64,000 nt of DNA. Origin: Moorella humiferrea. Its GTDB lineage: Bacteria; Bacillota; DSM-521; Neomoorellales; Neomoorellaceae. The stretch spans positions 2,392,001 through 2,456,000 of the forward strand of contig NZ_CP136419.1 in the NCBI RefSeq assembly GCF_039233145.1, written 5' to 3'. This document shows, piece by piece, positions 43,721-51,797 of this stretch; positions within the stretch are counted from its first letter, which is position 1; every line of letters starts with the position of its first letter. Position numbers and translations under genes: made by a program. The notes beneath the pieces are model-generated. The model saw only the letters and a program-made list of their open reading frames with translations, had not been told where the DNA came from and ran no database searches.

Positions 43721-45025
43721 TCAATCAATCACCTCATACACCAGCGGCCGGGGGGAGGGCGGTTCCGGCGCCAGGGTATAGGCGGCCAGGAACTTCTTCC
43801 GGGCCGTCTCCAGGTTGGTTCGGTCGTTGACGTGGAAGACGGCCAAGGGCTCGCTGGCGTTAACATAATCTCCGTACCGTTTTTTCAATTCAATACCCAC
43901 CGCCGGATCGATAACGCTTTCCTTGATCGCCCGCCCGGCGCCCAGGAGCATGGCCGCTTCACCTATCAAGCGCGCCCTGACGGAGCTGATGTAGCCGCCG
44001 GCAGGTGAGGTTATAGTTATCTGCTCCCTGGTTGCAGGCAGGAGTTCCGGCCTGTCCGCCACTTCAGGGTTGCCACCCTGGGCGGCGATAAACTGCCGGA
44101 ATTTGGCCAGCGCCTCGCCGCCGTCCAGGAGATCTTCCAAGCGCCGGCGGGCCTCCCCTTCACTGCCGGCCGCACCGGCAAGCAGAAGCATCCGAGCGCC
44201 CAGGGTGAGGCAGACCTCCCGCAGTTCCTTTGGCCCGCCGCCGCGTAGGACCGCTAAAGCCTCCTTTACCTCCAGGGCGTTGCCCACCATCATTCCCAGA
44301 GGTTCGTCCATATTGGTAATAACCGCCACTGTACGCCGGCCCATCTCCCGGCCCAAATCCACCATGGTCCGGGCCAGTTCCCGGGCCGAAGCCAGGTCGG
44401 GCATAAAGGCACCGCTGCCAACCTTAACATCGAGAACTATGGCATCGGCGCCGGCAGCGATTTTTTTGCTCATGACGCTGCTGGCGATAAGGGGGATGCT
44501 TTCCACCGTCGCCGTCACGTCCCGCAGGGCGTAAAGCTTGCCGTCGGCCGGCACCAGGTTCCCAGTTTGGGCGGTGATGGCCAGCCCGATTTCCTTGACC
44601 TGGCGGACCATTTCTTCCCGGGAAAGGTGCACCCGGAAGCCGGGGATGGCTTCCAGCTTGTCGATGGTGCCGCCGGTGTGCCCAAGGCCCCGGCCGGACA
44701 TCTTGACCACCGGCACTCCGGCGGCCGCCACCAATGGCGCCAGGACCAGGGTTGTGGTATCGGCTACGCCGCCGGTGCTGTGCTTGTCAACCTTGACGCC
44801 GGGGATGGCGCTCCAGTCCATTTCCTCGCCGGAGGCCACCATGGCCCTGGTTAAGGCGGCCGTTTCTTCCCGATTCAGGCCGCGAAAGTAAACGGCCATG
44901 AGGAAGGCGGCCATCTGGTAATCGGGAATCGCCCCGCCGGTGTACTCACGAATCATCCATTCAATCTCCGGCGGCCGTAAAGTTTCCCCATCCCTTTTAC
45001 GGCGTATTAAATCCGGCATGTTCAT
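43721..45025 (-). CDS. pdp: Pyrimidine-nucleoside phosphorylase
   Basis: This 434-residue enzyme of the thymidine/pyrimidine-nucleoside phosphorylase family has VDKHSTGGVADTTTLVLAPLVA, KMSGRGLGHTGGTIDKLEAI, the phosphate site SSVMSKKIAAGADAIVLDVKVG, and the C-terminal domain. It splits uridine, thymidine or deoxyuridine with phosphate for pyrimidine salvage. Converges on the TauE gene with a four-base gap. Confidence 0.95.
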   Translation of the reverse strand: MNMPDLIRRKRDGETLRPPEIEWMIREYTGGAIPDYQMAAFLMAVYFRGLNREETAALTRAMVASGEEMDWSAIPGVKVDKHSTGGVADTTTLVLAPLVAAAGVPVVKMSGRGLGHTGGTIDKLEAIPGFRVHLSREEMVRQVKEIGLAITAQTGNLVPADGKLYALRDVTATVESIPLIASSVMSKKIAAGADAIVLDVKVGSGAFMPDLASARELARTMVDLGREMGRRTVAVITNMDEPLGMMVGNALEVKEALAVLRGGGPKELREVCLTLGARMLLLAGAAGSEGEARRRLEDLLDGGEALAKFRQFIAAQGGNPEVADRPELLPATREQITITSPAGGYISSVRARLIGEAAMLLGAGRAIKESVIDPAVGIELKKRYGDYVNASEPLAVFHVNDRTNLETARKKFLAAYTLAPEPPSPRPLVYEVID

Positions 45026-45093
45026 TTTATGTAAACAACCTCCACTTCTTTTAACCCATCATATCATATCCACTCCCCATTAAAAAAGGGATT

Positions 45094-45118
45094 AAAAAAG
45101 CCCGGATAAGCTCCGGGC
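45094..45118 (-). terminator. Intrinsic terminator of the iorAB unit
   Basis: Perfect 7-bp stem GCCCGGA/TCCGGGC with a 5-base loop followed by TTTTTTAAT on the minus strand, directly after the iorB stop. Confidence 0.85.
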
Positions 45119-45119
45119 C

Positions 45120-45713
45120 CTAAAGTCCTTCCTCCCAGCCCAATTGGAAGGCATTTTTGTTTACCGTTAAAAACCTTTCCGGTACGGATTCCGCCAGGGC
45201 TTTTTCCCAGGCCTCGCGCTCCATGGGTAAGCGCCTGGCCAGGGCCCCCATGAGAACCATATTGACGGCTTTGACGTTCCCGGCCCTGCGGGCTAGTTCC
45301 AGGGCGTCGAGGACGACCATATTGGACACCTTTTTCCCCATTTCCCCGATTAAGTTTTCTGGATAAGTAGCGGCCCCGGTGAGGACGGGGAGGGGGGGGA
45401 GTTCCTGGTCGTTTACAATGAGCCAGCCGTCGTTCTTCAAATAATGAAGCCAGCGCCGGGCTTCCAGCTTTTCAAAGGCCACCAGAAAGTCGGCTGTGCC
45501 GGGCGCCATTACAGGGGAATATACCCGCGTACCGAAGCGGACCTGGGTTACGACGCTTCCACCCCGTTGAGCCATGCCGTGGATGTCGGAGACTTTGACT
45601 TCTCCTCCCAGGGAAATGGCGGCCCTGGACAGCACGCGGCCGGCAAGTATCGTTCCCTGGCCGCCAACTCCGACCAGCAGGACGTTGATCACCCCGTTAT
45701 GCATCTTCCTCAC
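45120..45713 (-). CDS. iorB: Indolepyruvate ferredoxin oxidoreductase beta subunit
   Basis: This 197-residue protein has VLLVGVGGQGTILAGRVLSRAA, HGMAQRGGSVVTQVRFG and the gamma-type OFOR fold. With IorA it converts aryl pyruvates (from Trp, Phe, Tyr) to aryl-acetyl-CoA and reduced ferredoxin. It overlaps iorA by 17 bases. Confidence 0.94.
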   Translation of the reverse strand: MRKMHNGVINVLLVGVGGQGTILAGRVLSRAAISLGGEVKVSDIHGMAQRGGSVVTQVRFGTRVYSPVMAPGTADFLVAFEKLEARRWLHYLKNDGWLIVNDQELPPLPVLTGAATYPENLIGEMGKKVSNMVVLDALELARRAGNVKAVNMVLMGALARRLPMEREAWEKALAESVPERFLTVNKNAFQLGWEEGL

Positions 45714-47526
45714 CCGCCTTTATGATGGCCTCGCTGGGACAGACCTGGCGGCAGACGCCGCACCCATTGCACTGGATGGGGTCGATTACGGCGTGTATAC
45801 CATTGAATGATAGGGCGGGACAGCCCAGGTCTAGACAATAACGACATCCCAGACAGTTGTCCGGTAAGACTGTATAACTTCCTTTTTTTCCCTTTACGAT
45901 TAGAGCACAGGGACGGCGGACGATGATTACCGACGGCTCCGGAGCCTCTGTTTCTTCCCGGACGGCCTTTTCCACCGCCTCCAGGTCGTAGCTGTCGACC
46001 ACTTGCACCCGTCGCACTCCCAGGGCCCGGACGATCGCTTCAAGGTCGGCCTTTGGTGCCTCCCGGTGGGCAGCGGTATAACCTGTGCCGGGGTGATCCT
46101 GGTGTCCGGTCATGGCCGTAGTCCCGTTATCCAAAATAATCAGCGTGCCTTTACTCCCGTTGTAAACCATGTCCAAAAGGCCGGTCATGCCCGAGTGGAG
46201 GAAGGTGGAATCGCCGATAACACCCACCACCCGTCGGGCGAATTCCGTCCCACGCGCCTTCTCCAGACCCATGGCTACCCCCAGGCTGGCCCCCATACAG
46301 ATGCAGGTGTCCATGGCATTAAGGGGTGGTGTGGCACCCAGGGTGTAGCAGCCGATGTCCCCGGCTACTACGAGGTCAAGTTTTTTGAGTACGTAAAACA
46401 CGCCGCGGTGGGGACAGCCGGGGCACATCAGGGGTGGCCGGCCGGGAAGAGGAGGAGTAGGTTCTGCCGTCTTCCCGGCGGCCGCTAACGGCCTGACCGG
46501 TCCCACGGCCGTAGCTGCGGGCGCAGGCAAAAATTCCGGGGCGACCAGTTCCGGCGCTGTCGCGGCTACATGTGCCCCCACCGTCCGGGCGATAATGAGG
46601 CTGCTCAACTCATCGACCCGCGGTACAAGTTCCTTGCCGGTCACGGGCAATCCCTGGGCGCGGATCTGGTCTTCCAGAAAAGGCTCCAGCTCTTCCACTA
46701 CATAACAGGTTTCTACGCCAAACACAAAATCGCGAATTAACTTTTCCGGCAGCGGGTAGCTCAATCCTAACTTAAGCACTGACACTCCGGGGAGGGCTTC
46801 CTTGACGTACTGGTAGGCGACGCCACTGGTAATAACGCCTACCCGCCGGTCGGCCCACTCTACCCGGTTTAAAGGGGTTATTTCCGCATATTCCATGAGC
46901 CTATGCCGCCGTTCTTCCACCGCCAGGTGGCGTTTCTTACCGAAGGCCGGCAGCATGACGTATTTGGCAGGCTGTTTGACATAATCCTTTAAGGGTACTT
47001 CCCGTCGCTCCCCCAGTTCCACCAAGCTGTAGGAATGGGCGATACGCGTCGTCAGGCGCAGCATTACCGGCGTATCGAATTTTTCGCTCAGCTCAAAGGC
47101 CAACATGGTCATATCTTTGACTTCCTGGCTGTCGGCCGGTTCCAGGCAGGGTATCTGGGCCATGCGGGCGTAAAAGCGGTTGTCCTGCTCGTTCTGGGAA
47201 CTAAAAAGTCCGGGATCGTCGGCCGATACCAGTACCAGGCCGGCGTTGACGCCGGTGTAGGCCAGGGTCATCAAGGGATCGGCGGCGACGTTTACACCGA
47301 CGTGTTTCATGGCCGCCAGGGCCCTGGCCCCACCGATGGCCGCGCCGATAGCCACTTCCAGGGCCACCTTTTCATTGGGTGCCCATTCAGCGTATACTTC
47401 CGGGTACCCGGCCAGGGCTTCGATTATTTCTGTACTAGGCGTGCCCGGGTAGGCCGCGGCGACCTTAAGCCCTGCTTCCCAGGCGCCCCTGGCCAGGGCA
47501 TGGTTGCCGATTAACAGTTCCCGCAC
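45697..47526 (-). CDS. iorA: Indolepyruvate ferredoxin oxidoreductase alpha subunit
   Basis: This 609-residue subunit has an N-terminal GNHALARGAWEAGLKVAAAYPGTPSTE domain, a long Ala/Pro-rich linker (about residues 325-365), the ThDP-binding LMCPGCPHRGVFYVLKKL and GDSTFLHSGMTGLLDMVYN, and a C-terminal ferredoxin domain with NCLGCRYCLDLGCP and CNGCGVCRQVCP. GTG start eight bases after GGAGAGG. Clear IorA architecture. Confidence 0.95.
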   Translation of the reverse strand: MRELLIGNHALARGAWEAGLKVAAAYPGTPSTEIIEALAGYPEVYAEWAPNEKVALEVAIGAAIGGARALAAMKHVGVNVAADPLMTLAYTGVNAGLVLVSADDPGLFSSQNEQDNRFYARMAQIPCLEPADSQEVKDMTMLAFELSEKFDTPVMLRLTTRIAHSYSLVELGERREVPLKDYVKQPAKYVMLPAFGKKRHLAVEERRHRLMEYAEITPLNRVEWADRRVGVITSGVAYQYVKEALPGVSVLKLGLSYPLPEKLIRDFVFGVETCYVVEELEPFLEDQIRAQGLPVTGKELVPRVDELSSLIIARTVGAHVAATAPELVAPEFLPAPAATAVGPVRPLAAAGKTAEPTPPLPGRPPLMCPGCPHRGVFYVLKKLDLVVAGDIGCYTLGATPPLNAMDTCICMGASLGVAMGLEKARGTEFARRVVGVIGDSTFLHSGMTGLLDMVYNGSKGTLIILDNGTTAMTGHQDHPGTGYTAAHREAPKADLEAIVRALGVRRVQVVDSYDLEAVEKAVREETEAPEPSVIIVRRPCALIVKGKKGSYTVLPDNCLGCRYCLDLGCPALSFNGIHAVIDPIQCNGCGVCRQVCPSEAIIKAGEEDA

Positions 47527-47584
47527 AGTTTCACCTCTCCATTATTCAGGCCTGCAGTCATAAGGCCCAGAAGGCTTTTTTGTT

Positions 47585-47944
47585 CTATATCTCAATACCA
47601 AGGGCGAAGCATATAGCTACACCAGCTTCAGCCATTTTATCATCTGAAAGGGTTGTGATCAATTCCCCTAATCTATCTTTGGCTACAGTTTGGATATGAT
47701 CAAAATTTACCGCGCAACGATAGGGCATGCCGTCTTCGGGACCGATTACTATTTCCGAAGGTATATCCCGGATATTTGACGTTACAGGAGCAATGGTTAC
47801 CTCATTAAGGAAAGAAATAGCTGAATTACGGGTTAAAATTAAAACAGGCCGCCTTTTATCCGGCGGCTTAAAGGAATAGTTTCTCCCACTCCTGTTCGGC
47901 TTCCCAGATATCAAATTCACCTGCTTCAACAGGTTTTTGGGCAT
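47585..47944 (-). CDS. MazF/PemK-family toxin, start uncertain
   Basis: The core PDKRRPVLILTRNSAISFLNEVTIAPVT, then DIPSEIVIGPEDGMPYRCAVN and the FDHIQTVAKDRLG helix, identifies an endoribonuclease toxin of the MazF/PemK type. The usual N-terminal MRRGEIYW-like strand is represented only by a degraded RSGRNYSF. The ATG used (47944) lies 77 bases inside the antitoxin gene in another frame and has no good ribosome site. Nearer TTG or GTG codons (47914-47929) are possible. It may be a coupled or a decaying toxin. Confidence 0.78.
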   Translation of the reverse strand: MPKNLLKQVNLISGKPNRSGRNYSFKPPDKRRPVLILTRNSAISFLNEVTIAPVTSNIRDIPSEIVIGPEDGMPYRCAVNFDHIQTVAKDRLGELITTLSDDKMAEAGVAICFALGIEI

Positions 47945-48107
47945 AACCCTCGCGGTGCTTGCGTTCCAACAATGAGATTTTTTGCTGCTTTAAAGCGAGT
48001 TGTAAGGCGTGGCGAATAAAGGCCGACCGCGTTATGCCAAGCTGTTGCGTAACCCGGTCTACCTCTATTAACATAGGTTCATCTATAGTAATTTGGATAG
48101 TACGCAT
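47868..48107 (-). CDS. Ribbon-helix-helix antitoxin
   Basis: This 79-residue protein begins MRTIQITIDEPMLIEVDRV with SAFIRHALQLALKQQ, a ribbon-helix-helix DNA-binding fold, and ends with an acidic, Trp-containing toxin-binding tail (GEFDIWEAEQEWEKLFL). ATG 48107 is chosen with GGGGG upstream; a longer frame to 48179 covers the promoter. It overlaps the toxin gene and has its own promoter, a standard autoregulated type II cassette. Confidence 0.85.
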   Translation of the reverse strand: MRTIQITIDEPMLIEVDRVTQQLGITRSAFIRHALQLALKQQKISLLERKHREGYAQKPVEAGEFDIWEAEQEWEKLFL

Positions 48108-48150
48108 GGAGTCGCCACCCCCTAACTTTATGTGGAATCTATTCAACATC

Positions 48151-48179
48151 ATAATAAATATTAATAATCCGGACGTCAA
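48151..48179 (-). promoter_or_regulatory. Promoter of the toxin-antitoxin cassette
   Basis: Minus strand: -35 TTGACG (48174-48179), 17-bp spacer, -10 TATTAT (48151-48156), immediately after the paaK stop. The AT-rich spacer is nearly palindromic and could bind the antitoxin. Confidence 0.75.
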
Positions 48180-48194
48180 TAAGGCATTATTAAC

Positions 48195-49493
48195 TTACTT
48201 CGGCCGCAGGTCAATAACCCGCCGGGCCTTGCCCTCGCTCCGGGGAATGCTATAGGGCTCCACCAGACGCACCCGCGCCTTTAACTGCAGCACCGTATGC
48301 AGGCGATCGGCCACCTTTTCTTCCAGTTCCTCGAGTTCCCGGTAGCGGTCGCTGAAAAACTCCGGGTTAACTTCCACCCGGATTTCCAGCTCATCTAGAT
48401 AGTTGCGCCGGCTGACGATAAGCTGGTAGTGGGGGGCCACCCCTTCAATTTCCATAAGGACGCTTTCCACCTGGGAGGGAAAAACGTTAACGCCGCGGAT
48501 AATGAGCATGTCATCGGTGCGGCCGGTAATTTTGGCCAGGCGCGCCGTGGTGCGGCCACAGCGGCACGGCTCAAAATTTAAAGAGGAAACATCCCGGGTG
48601 CGATAACGCAGCACCGGCAGGGCTTCCTTGGTCAAGGTCGTTATGACCACTTCACCCTTGACACCCGGCGGACAGGGCTCCCCAGTTACCGGGTCCAGGA
48701 TCTCCACCAGGAAATGATCTTCTGCCACGTGCTGTCCGTCCTGATACTGGCACTCGCCGGAAACGCCGGGCCCCATGACTTCCGACAGGCCGTAGTTGTC
48801 GGTGGCCAGCATCCCCCATCTGCGCTCAATCTCTTTGAGCATTTCGCGGCTGGAGGCTTCGCCGCCGAACAACCCCAGGCGAACGGGAAGTTCCCGCGGA
48901 TTTATACCCTCTTGTTCCGCCACCTCGGCCAGGTGGAGGACGTAGGAAGGCGTTCCCACCAGCACGGTGGTGCCGAAATCCTGTATTAACATGATGTGCC
49001 GCTTGGAGTTCCCGGCCGACGCCGGTACCACCGTCGCCCCCAATCGTTCCATGCCGTAGTGCAGGCCGAAACCGCCGGTAAAAAGGCCGTAGCCGAAAAC
49101 TATCTGGACTACGTCATCCGCCGTTACCCCGGCCATAGCACCTAAACGCGCCACGAGATCTGTCCAGGTCTCTAGGTCGCGACGAGTATAACCCACGACG
49201 ATGGGTTTACCGGTTGTACCGGAAGAGGCGTGAAGGCGAACGACTTCTTTTAAAGGCACGGCGAAAAGGCCATAAGGATAATTGCGCCGGAAGTCGTCCT
49301 TGGTGGTCATGGGCAGGAGGCGGACGTCGTCCAGGGTACGGATGTCAGAAGGCCTTATACCTTTGGCATCCATAGCCTGGCGGTAAAAAGGAACCCTCTC
49401 GTACACCCTGGCCACCGTTTCCTGGAGCCTGGCCAGCTGCAGAGCCTCGATTTCCGCCCGGGGACGACATTCATTTGCCGAATCCCAGATCAT
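48195..49493 (-). CDS. paaK: Phenylacetate-CoA ligase
   Basis: This 432-residue AMP-forming ligase has the phosphate-binding LHASSGTTGKPIVVGYT, NYGLSEVMGPGVSGEC, VLRYRTRDVSSL and the C-terminal lysine region IPRSEGKARRVIDLRPK. It activates arylacetates to CoA esters, or runs in reverse to make ATP from the aryl-acetyl-CoA made by IorAB. Overlaps the symporter gene by 23 bases. Together with iorAB it defines an aromatic amino-acid fermentation module. Confidence 0.94.
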   Translation of the reverse strand: MIWDSANECRPRAEIEALQLARLQETVARVYERVPFYRQAMDAKGIRPSDIRTLDDVRLLPMTTKDDFRRNYPYGLFAVPLKEVVRLHASSGTTGKPIVVGYTRRDLETWTDLVARLGAMAGVTADDVVQIVFGYGLFTGGFGLHYGMERLGATVVPASAGNSKRHIMLIQDFGTTVLVGTPSYVLHLAEVAEQEGINPRELPVRLGLFGGEASSREMLKEIERRWGMLATDNYGLSEVMGPGVSGECQYQDGQHVAEDHFLVEILDPVTGEPCPPGVKGEVVITTLTKEALPVLRYRTRDVSSLNFEPCRCGRTTARLAKITGRTDDMLIIRGVNVFPSQVESVLMEIEGVAPHYQLIVSRRNYLDELEIRVEVNPEFFSDRYRELEELEEKVADRLHTVLQLKARVRLVEPYSIPRSEGKARRVIDLRPK

Positions 49494-50985
49494 TGGACAC
49501 CAATCCCTCTGCTTTTTCTATCTCCACCCTGCCGGGGCCGAAAACTTTGGCCAAATGCTCCCAGGAAAAGGCAGGAGTCATTAGACTGACAAGGGGAACG
49601 ACACCCAGGGGGATGAGCATGGCCAGGGTGCCGATGGTGGGAATGACGCCGCCGTCAAGGTGGTAATAAAAGGATAAACCCAGGGAAATTATAAGCCCAC
49701 TCACCAGTCCCGCCCAGGCCCCTGCTTTGGTGGTGCGGGGCCAGTAGAGGCCATACAGGTAAGGTGCCAGGAAAGCCCCGGCCACTGTGCCCCAGGACAG
49801 GGACATGAGGACCAGGATAATGGTGGGCTTTAAAGCGATATAAACAGAAAGTCCGATAAAGAAGACGCACAAAAACCTCAAAAGAAACATGACCGTCCGC
49901 CGGGAAATCTGTGGCACGACCCACTGGATTAAATCAATAGCCACGGCCGAACTGGATACCAGCACCAGGGAAGCCAGGGTGGACATGGAGGCCGCCAGCA
50001 CCAGTAAGAGCAGGAGCAACCCGACCCAGGACGGCAGGTACTGGTTGATAATCTGGGGCATTATCAGGTCCGGATTGGGTTTGCCGTTAAGTAAGGGCAT
50101 CTGGTTGTTGAAAAAAAGGCGGCCAAAGGCTCCCGTGAAATAGGCGCCGGTGGCAATAATCAGGGCAAACAGGGTGGAAACCACCGTCGCCGGCCAGATG
50201 GAACGCTCATCCTTAATGGCATAGAACTTCTGTACCATCTGGGGTAGACCCCAGGGCCCCAGGCTGGTGAGAAGCACTAAAGATAAAAGGGCGAACCAAT
50301 TGGGCCCCGTCGGGGAAACCAGGGCGGGATTGATGGCTGCCAGGCGGCTGATCCCGCTAAACAGACCGCCCACCGGAGGGGCAGTGATGACATAATATAT
50401 CAAAACAAACACGCCGGCGATCATTATGAGGCCTTGCAGGAAATCAGTCAAAGTAACGGCGATGTAGCCGCCCAGGACCAGGTAGAGGGCCGTAAAAGCG
50501 GCCATAATGACGAGGGCCGTGGCAAAATCTATCTGGAAGACCTGCTCAAAAAGGTAGCTCAAGCCCATATACACAGAGGCGGAATAGGGAACCAGGAAAA
50601 TGAAGATTATCAACGCCCCGACCGTGCGCAAGGCCGGGCTGTCGTAGCGTGCCGCCAGGAACTCAGGCATGGTCATGGCATTTAAGCGCACCGTCATTTC
50701 CCGTGTCGGCCGCGCCAGCACCTTCCAGGCCAGGAAACTGCCGATAAAAGCGTTGCCGATGACGATCCATAAATCCGAAAGGCCGAAGCCCCAACCCACT
50801 TTACCGGCGTAGCCGATAAAAATAACGGCGGAGAAATAGGTCGTCCCGTAGGCGAAGGCCGAGATCCAGGGGCCCACGGTCCGGTTACCCAGAAAAAACC
50901 CGCCGACGTCTCGCGATTTTCTTAAGCTGTAAAAACCGATGGCAATCAGTGTTGCAAAATAAAGCCCCAAAAGAAAAAACTTCAT
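49471..50985 (-). CDS. Sodium:solute symporter (SSS) family transporter
   Basis: This 504-residue protein has about 13 membrane segments and SSS motifs such as AYGTTYFSAVIFIGYAGKVG, RYDSPALRTVGALIIF and ASMSTLASLVLVSSSAVAIDL. It imports an organic acid or amino acid with Na+. Its overlap with paaK suggests an aryl acid or aromatic substrate, but specificity is not visible. ATG follows GGGAGG. Confidence 0.9.
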   Translation of the reverse strand: MKFFLLGLYFATLIAIGFYSLRKSRDVGGFFLGNRTVGPWISAFAYGTTYFSAVIFIGYAGKVGWGFGLSDLWIVIGNAFIGSFLAWKVLARPTREMTVRLNAMTMPEFLAARYDSPALRTVGALIIFIFLVPYSASVYMGLSYLFEQVFQIDFATALVIMAAFTALYLVLGGYIAVTLTDFLQGLIMIAGVFVLIYYVITAPPVGGLFSGISRLAAINPALVSPTGPNWFALLSLVLLTSLGPWGLPQMVQKFYAIKDERSIWPATVVSTLFALIIATGAYFTGAFGRLFFNNQMPLLNGKPNPDLIMPQIINQYLPSWVGLLLLLLVLAASMSTLASLVLVSSSAVAIDLIQWVVPQISRRTVMFLLRFLCVFFIGLSVYIALKPTIILVLMSLSWGTVAGAFLAPYLYGLYWPRTTKAGAWAGLVSGLIISLGLSFYYHLDGGVIPTIGTLAMLIPLGVVPLVSLMTPAFSWEHLAKVFGPGRVEIEKAEGLVSNDLGFGK

Positions 50986-51093
50986 CCTGCCATCCTCCCG
51001 TTCTGCCTTGAAGTAAGTGACGTCGTTATTTATTCCACAATAAACACCAAAATCCTTCCGGTAGAATTAAATTTTAAATGCTAACATTTTTTA

Positions 51094-51702
51094 TTACCAT
51101 CCAGTACTGGCTTTTAGCATCTCAATTTCAATATGCTGACGGCCAAATTCACCTGCGAGAACATTTAACTGCCGTTCGAGTTTTTTATGTTGGGCCGTAT
51201 TTTCGGCACGCATGTCGGCCATCCCTTCTTTAACCCGCGCCATTTCCACCTTAAGCTCAGCTACATCTGCTTTTACGGCTGCCATCTCCGTTTTCAACTC
51301 AGCTACGTCGGCCTTGACGGCGGCCATCTCCGCCTTTAACTCGGCAACATCGGCCTTTACGGCCGCCATCTCCGTCTTTAACTCAGCTACGTCGGCCTTG
51401 ACGGCGGCCATCTCCGTCTTCAGCTCGGCCACGTCGGCCTTGACGACTGCCATCTCGGTCTTCAGCTCGGCGACATCTCCCTTAAGGGATACTATATCTC
51501 CTTGAATTGTACCTACTTCCTGCCTTAGTTCTTTGACAGCATGAGCGGCCCATTGCATCTTTTCTTTAAGGCAATCAACGCCTTCTTCCAATGCCGTCAG
51601 GCGCCTTGCAAAGGCCTCTTCAAAAGCCTTTTGCCCTTCCAAACTGGCTTTCACCATCGCCTGGATATTTTCCAGTAGCAAAAAAACTTTTTGTTCCTCC
51701 AC
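51094..51702 (-). CDS. Coiled-coil protein with six 14-residue repeats
   Basis: This 202-residue protein is almost entirely helical with heptad spacing. Residues 76-159 are six nearly identical 14-residue units of the form DVAELKTEMAAVKA, encoded by 42-bp DNA repeats (51226-51477). No membrane segment or signal peptide. Similar repeat proteins occur in Firmicutes without assigned function. GTG start after GGGGGGAG. It lies between the symporter operon and the argH terminator, as a single gene. Confidence 0.8.
   Translation of the reverse strand: MEEQKVFLLLENIQAMVKASLEGQKAFEEAFARRLTALEEGVDCLKEKMQWAAHAVKELRQEVGTIQGDIVSLKGDVAELKTEMAVVKADVAELKTEMAAVKADVAELKTEMAAVKADVAELKAEMAAVKADVAELKTEMAAVKADVAELKVEMARVKEGMADMRAENTAQHKKLERQLNVLAGEFGRQHIEIEMLKASTGW
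51226..51477 (-). repeat. Six tandem 42-bp repeats (coding)
   Basis: Near-identical 42-bp units, each coding for two heptads. High DNA identity between units suggests recent expansion or gene conversion and possible copy-number variation between strains. Confidence 0.85.
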
Positions 51703-51752
51703 CTTTTCTCCCCCCTATAAAATCTTACCATGGCAGCAAAAACCAGACAAGA

Positions 51753-51790
51753 AAAACATAAAAGCCCGGCCTTTTATCTCAAACCGGGCT
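51753..51790 (-). terminator. Intrinsic terminator of the arginine operon
   Basis: Perfect 7-bp stem AGCCCGG/CCGGGCT followed by TTTATGTTTTT on the minus strand, eight bases after the argH stop. Confidence 0.85.
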
Positions 51791-51797
51791 ATAATTT

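Noticed and set aside
51226-51477. CRISPR-like array of 42-bp repeats
   Set aside because: There are no unique spacers; the repeats are contiguous and in frame, coding for heptads of a coiled coil.
51212-51505. Plus-strand frame of 97 codons opposite the coiled-coil gene
   Set aside because: It mirrors the repeats (SATSALTAAISVF-like units) and has no ribosome site; it is an antisense shadow.
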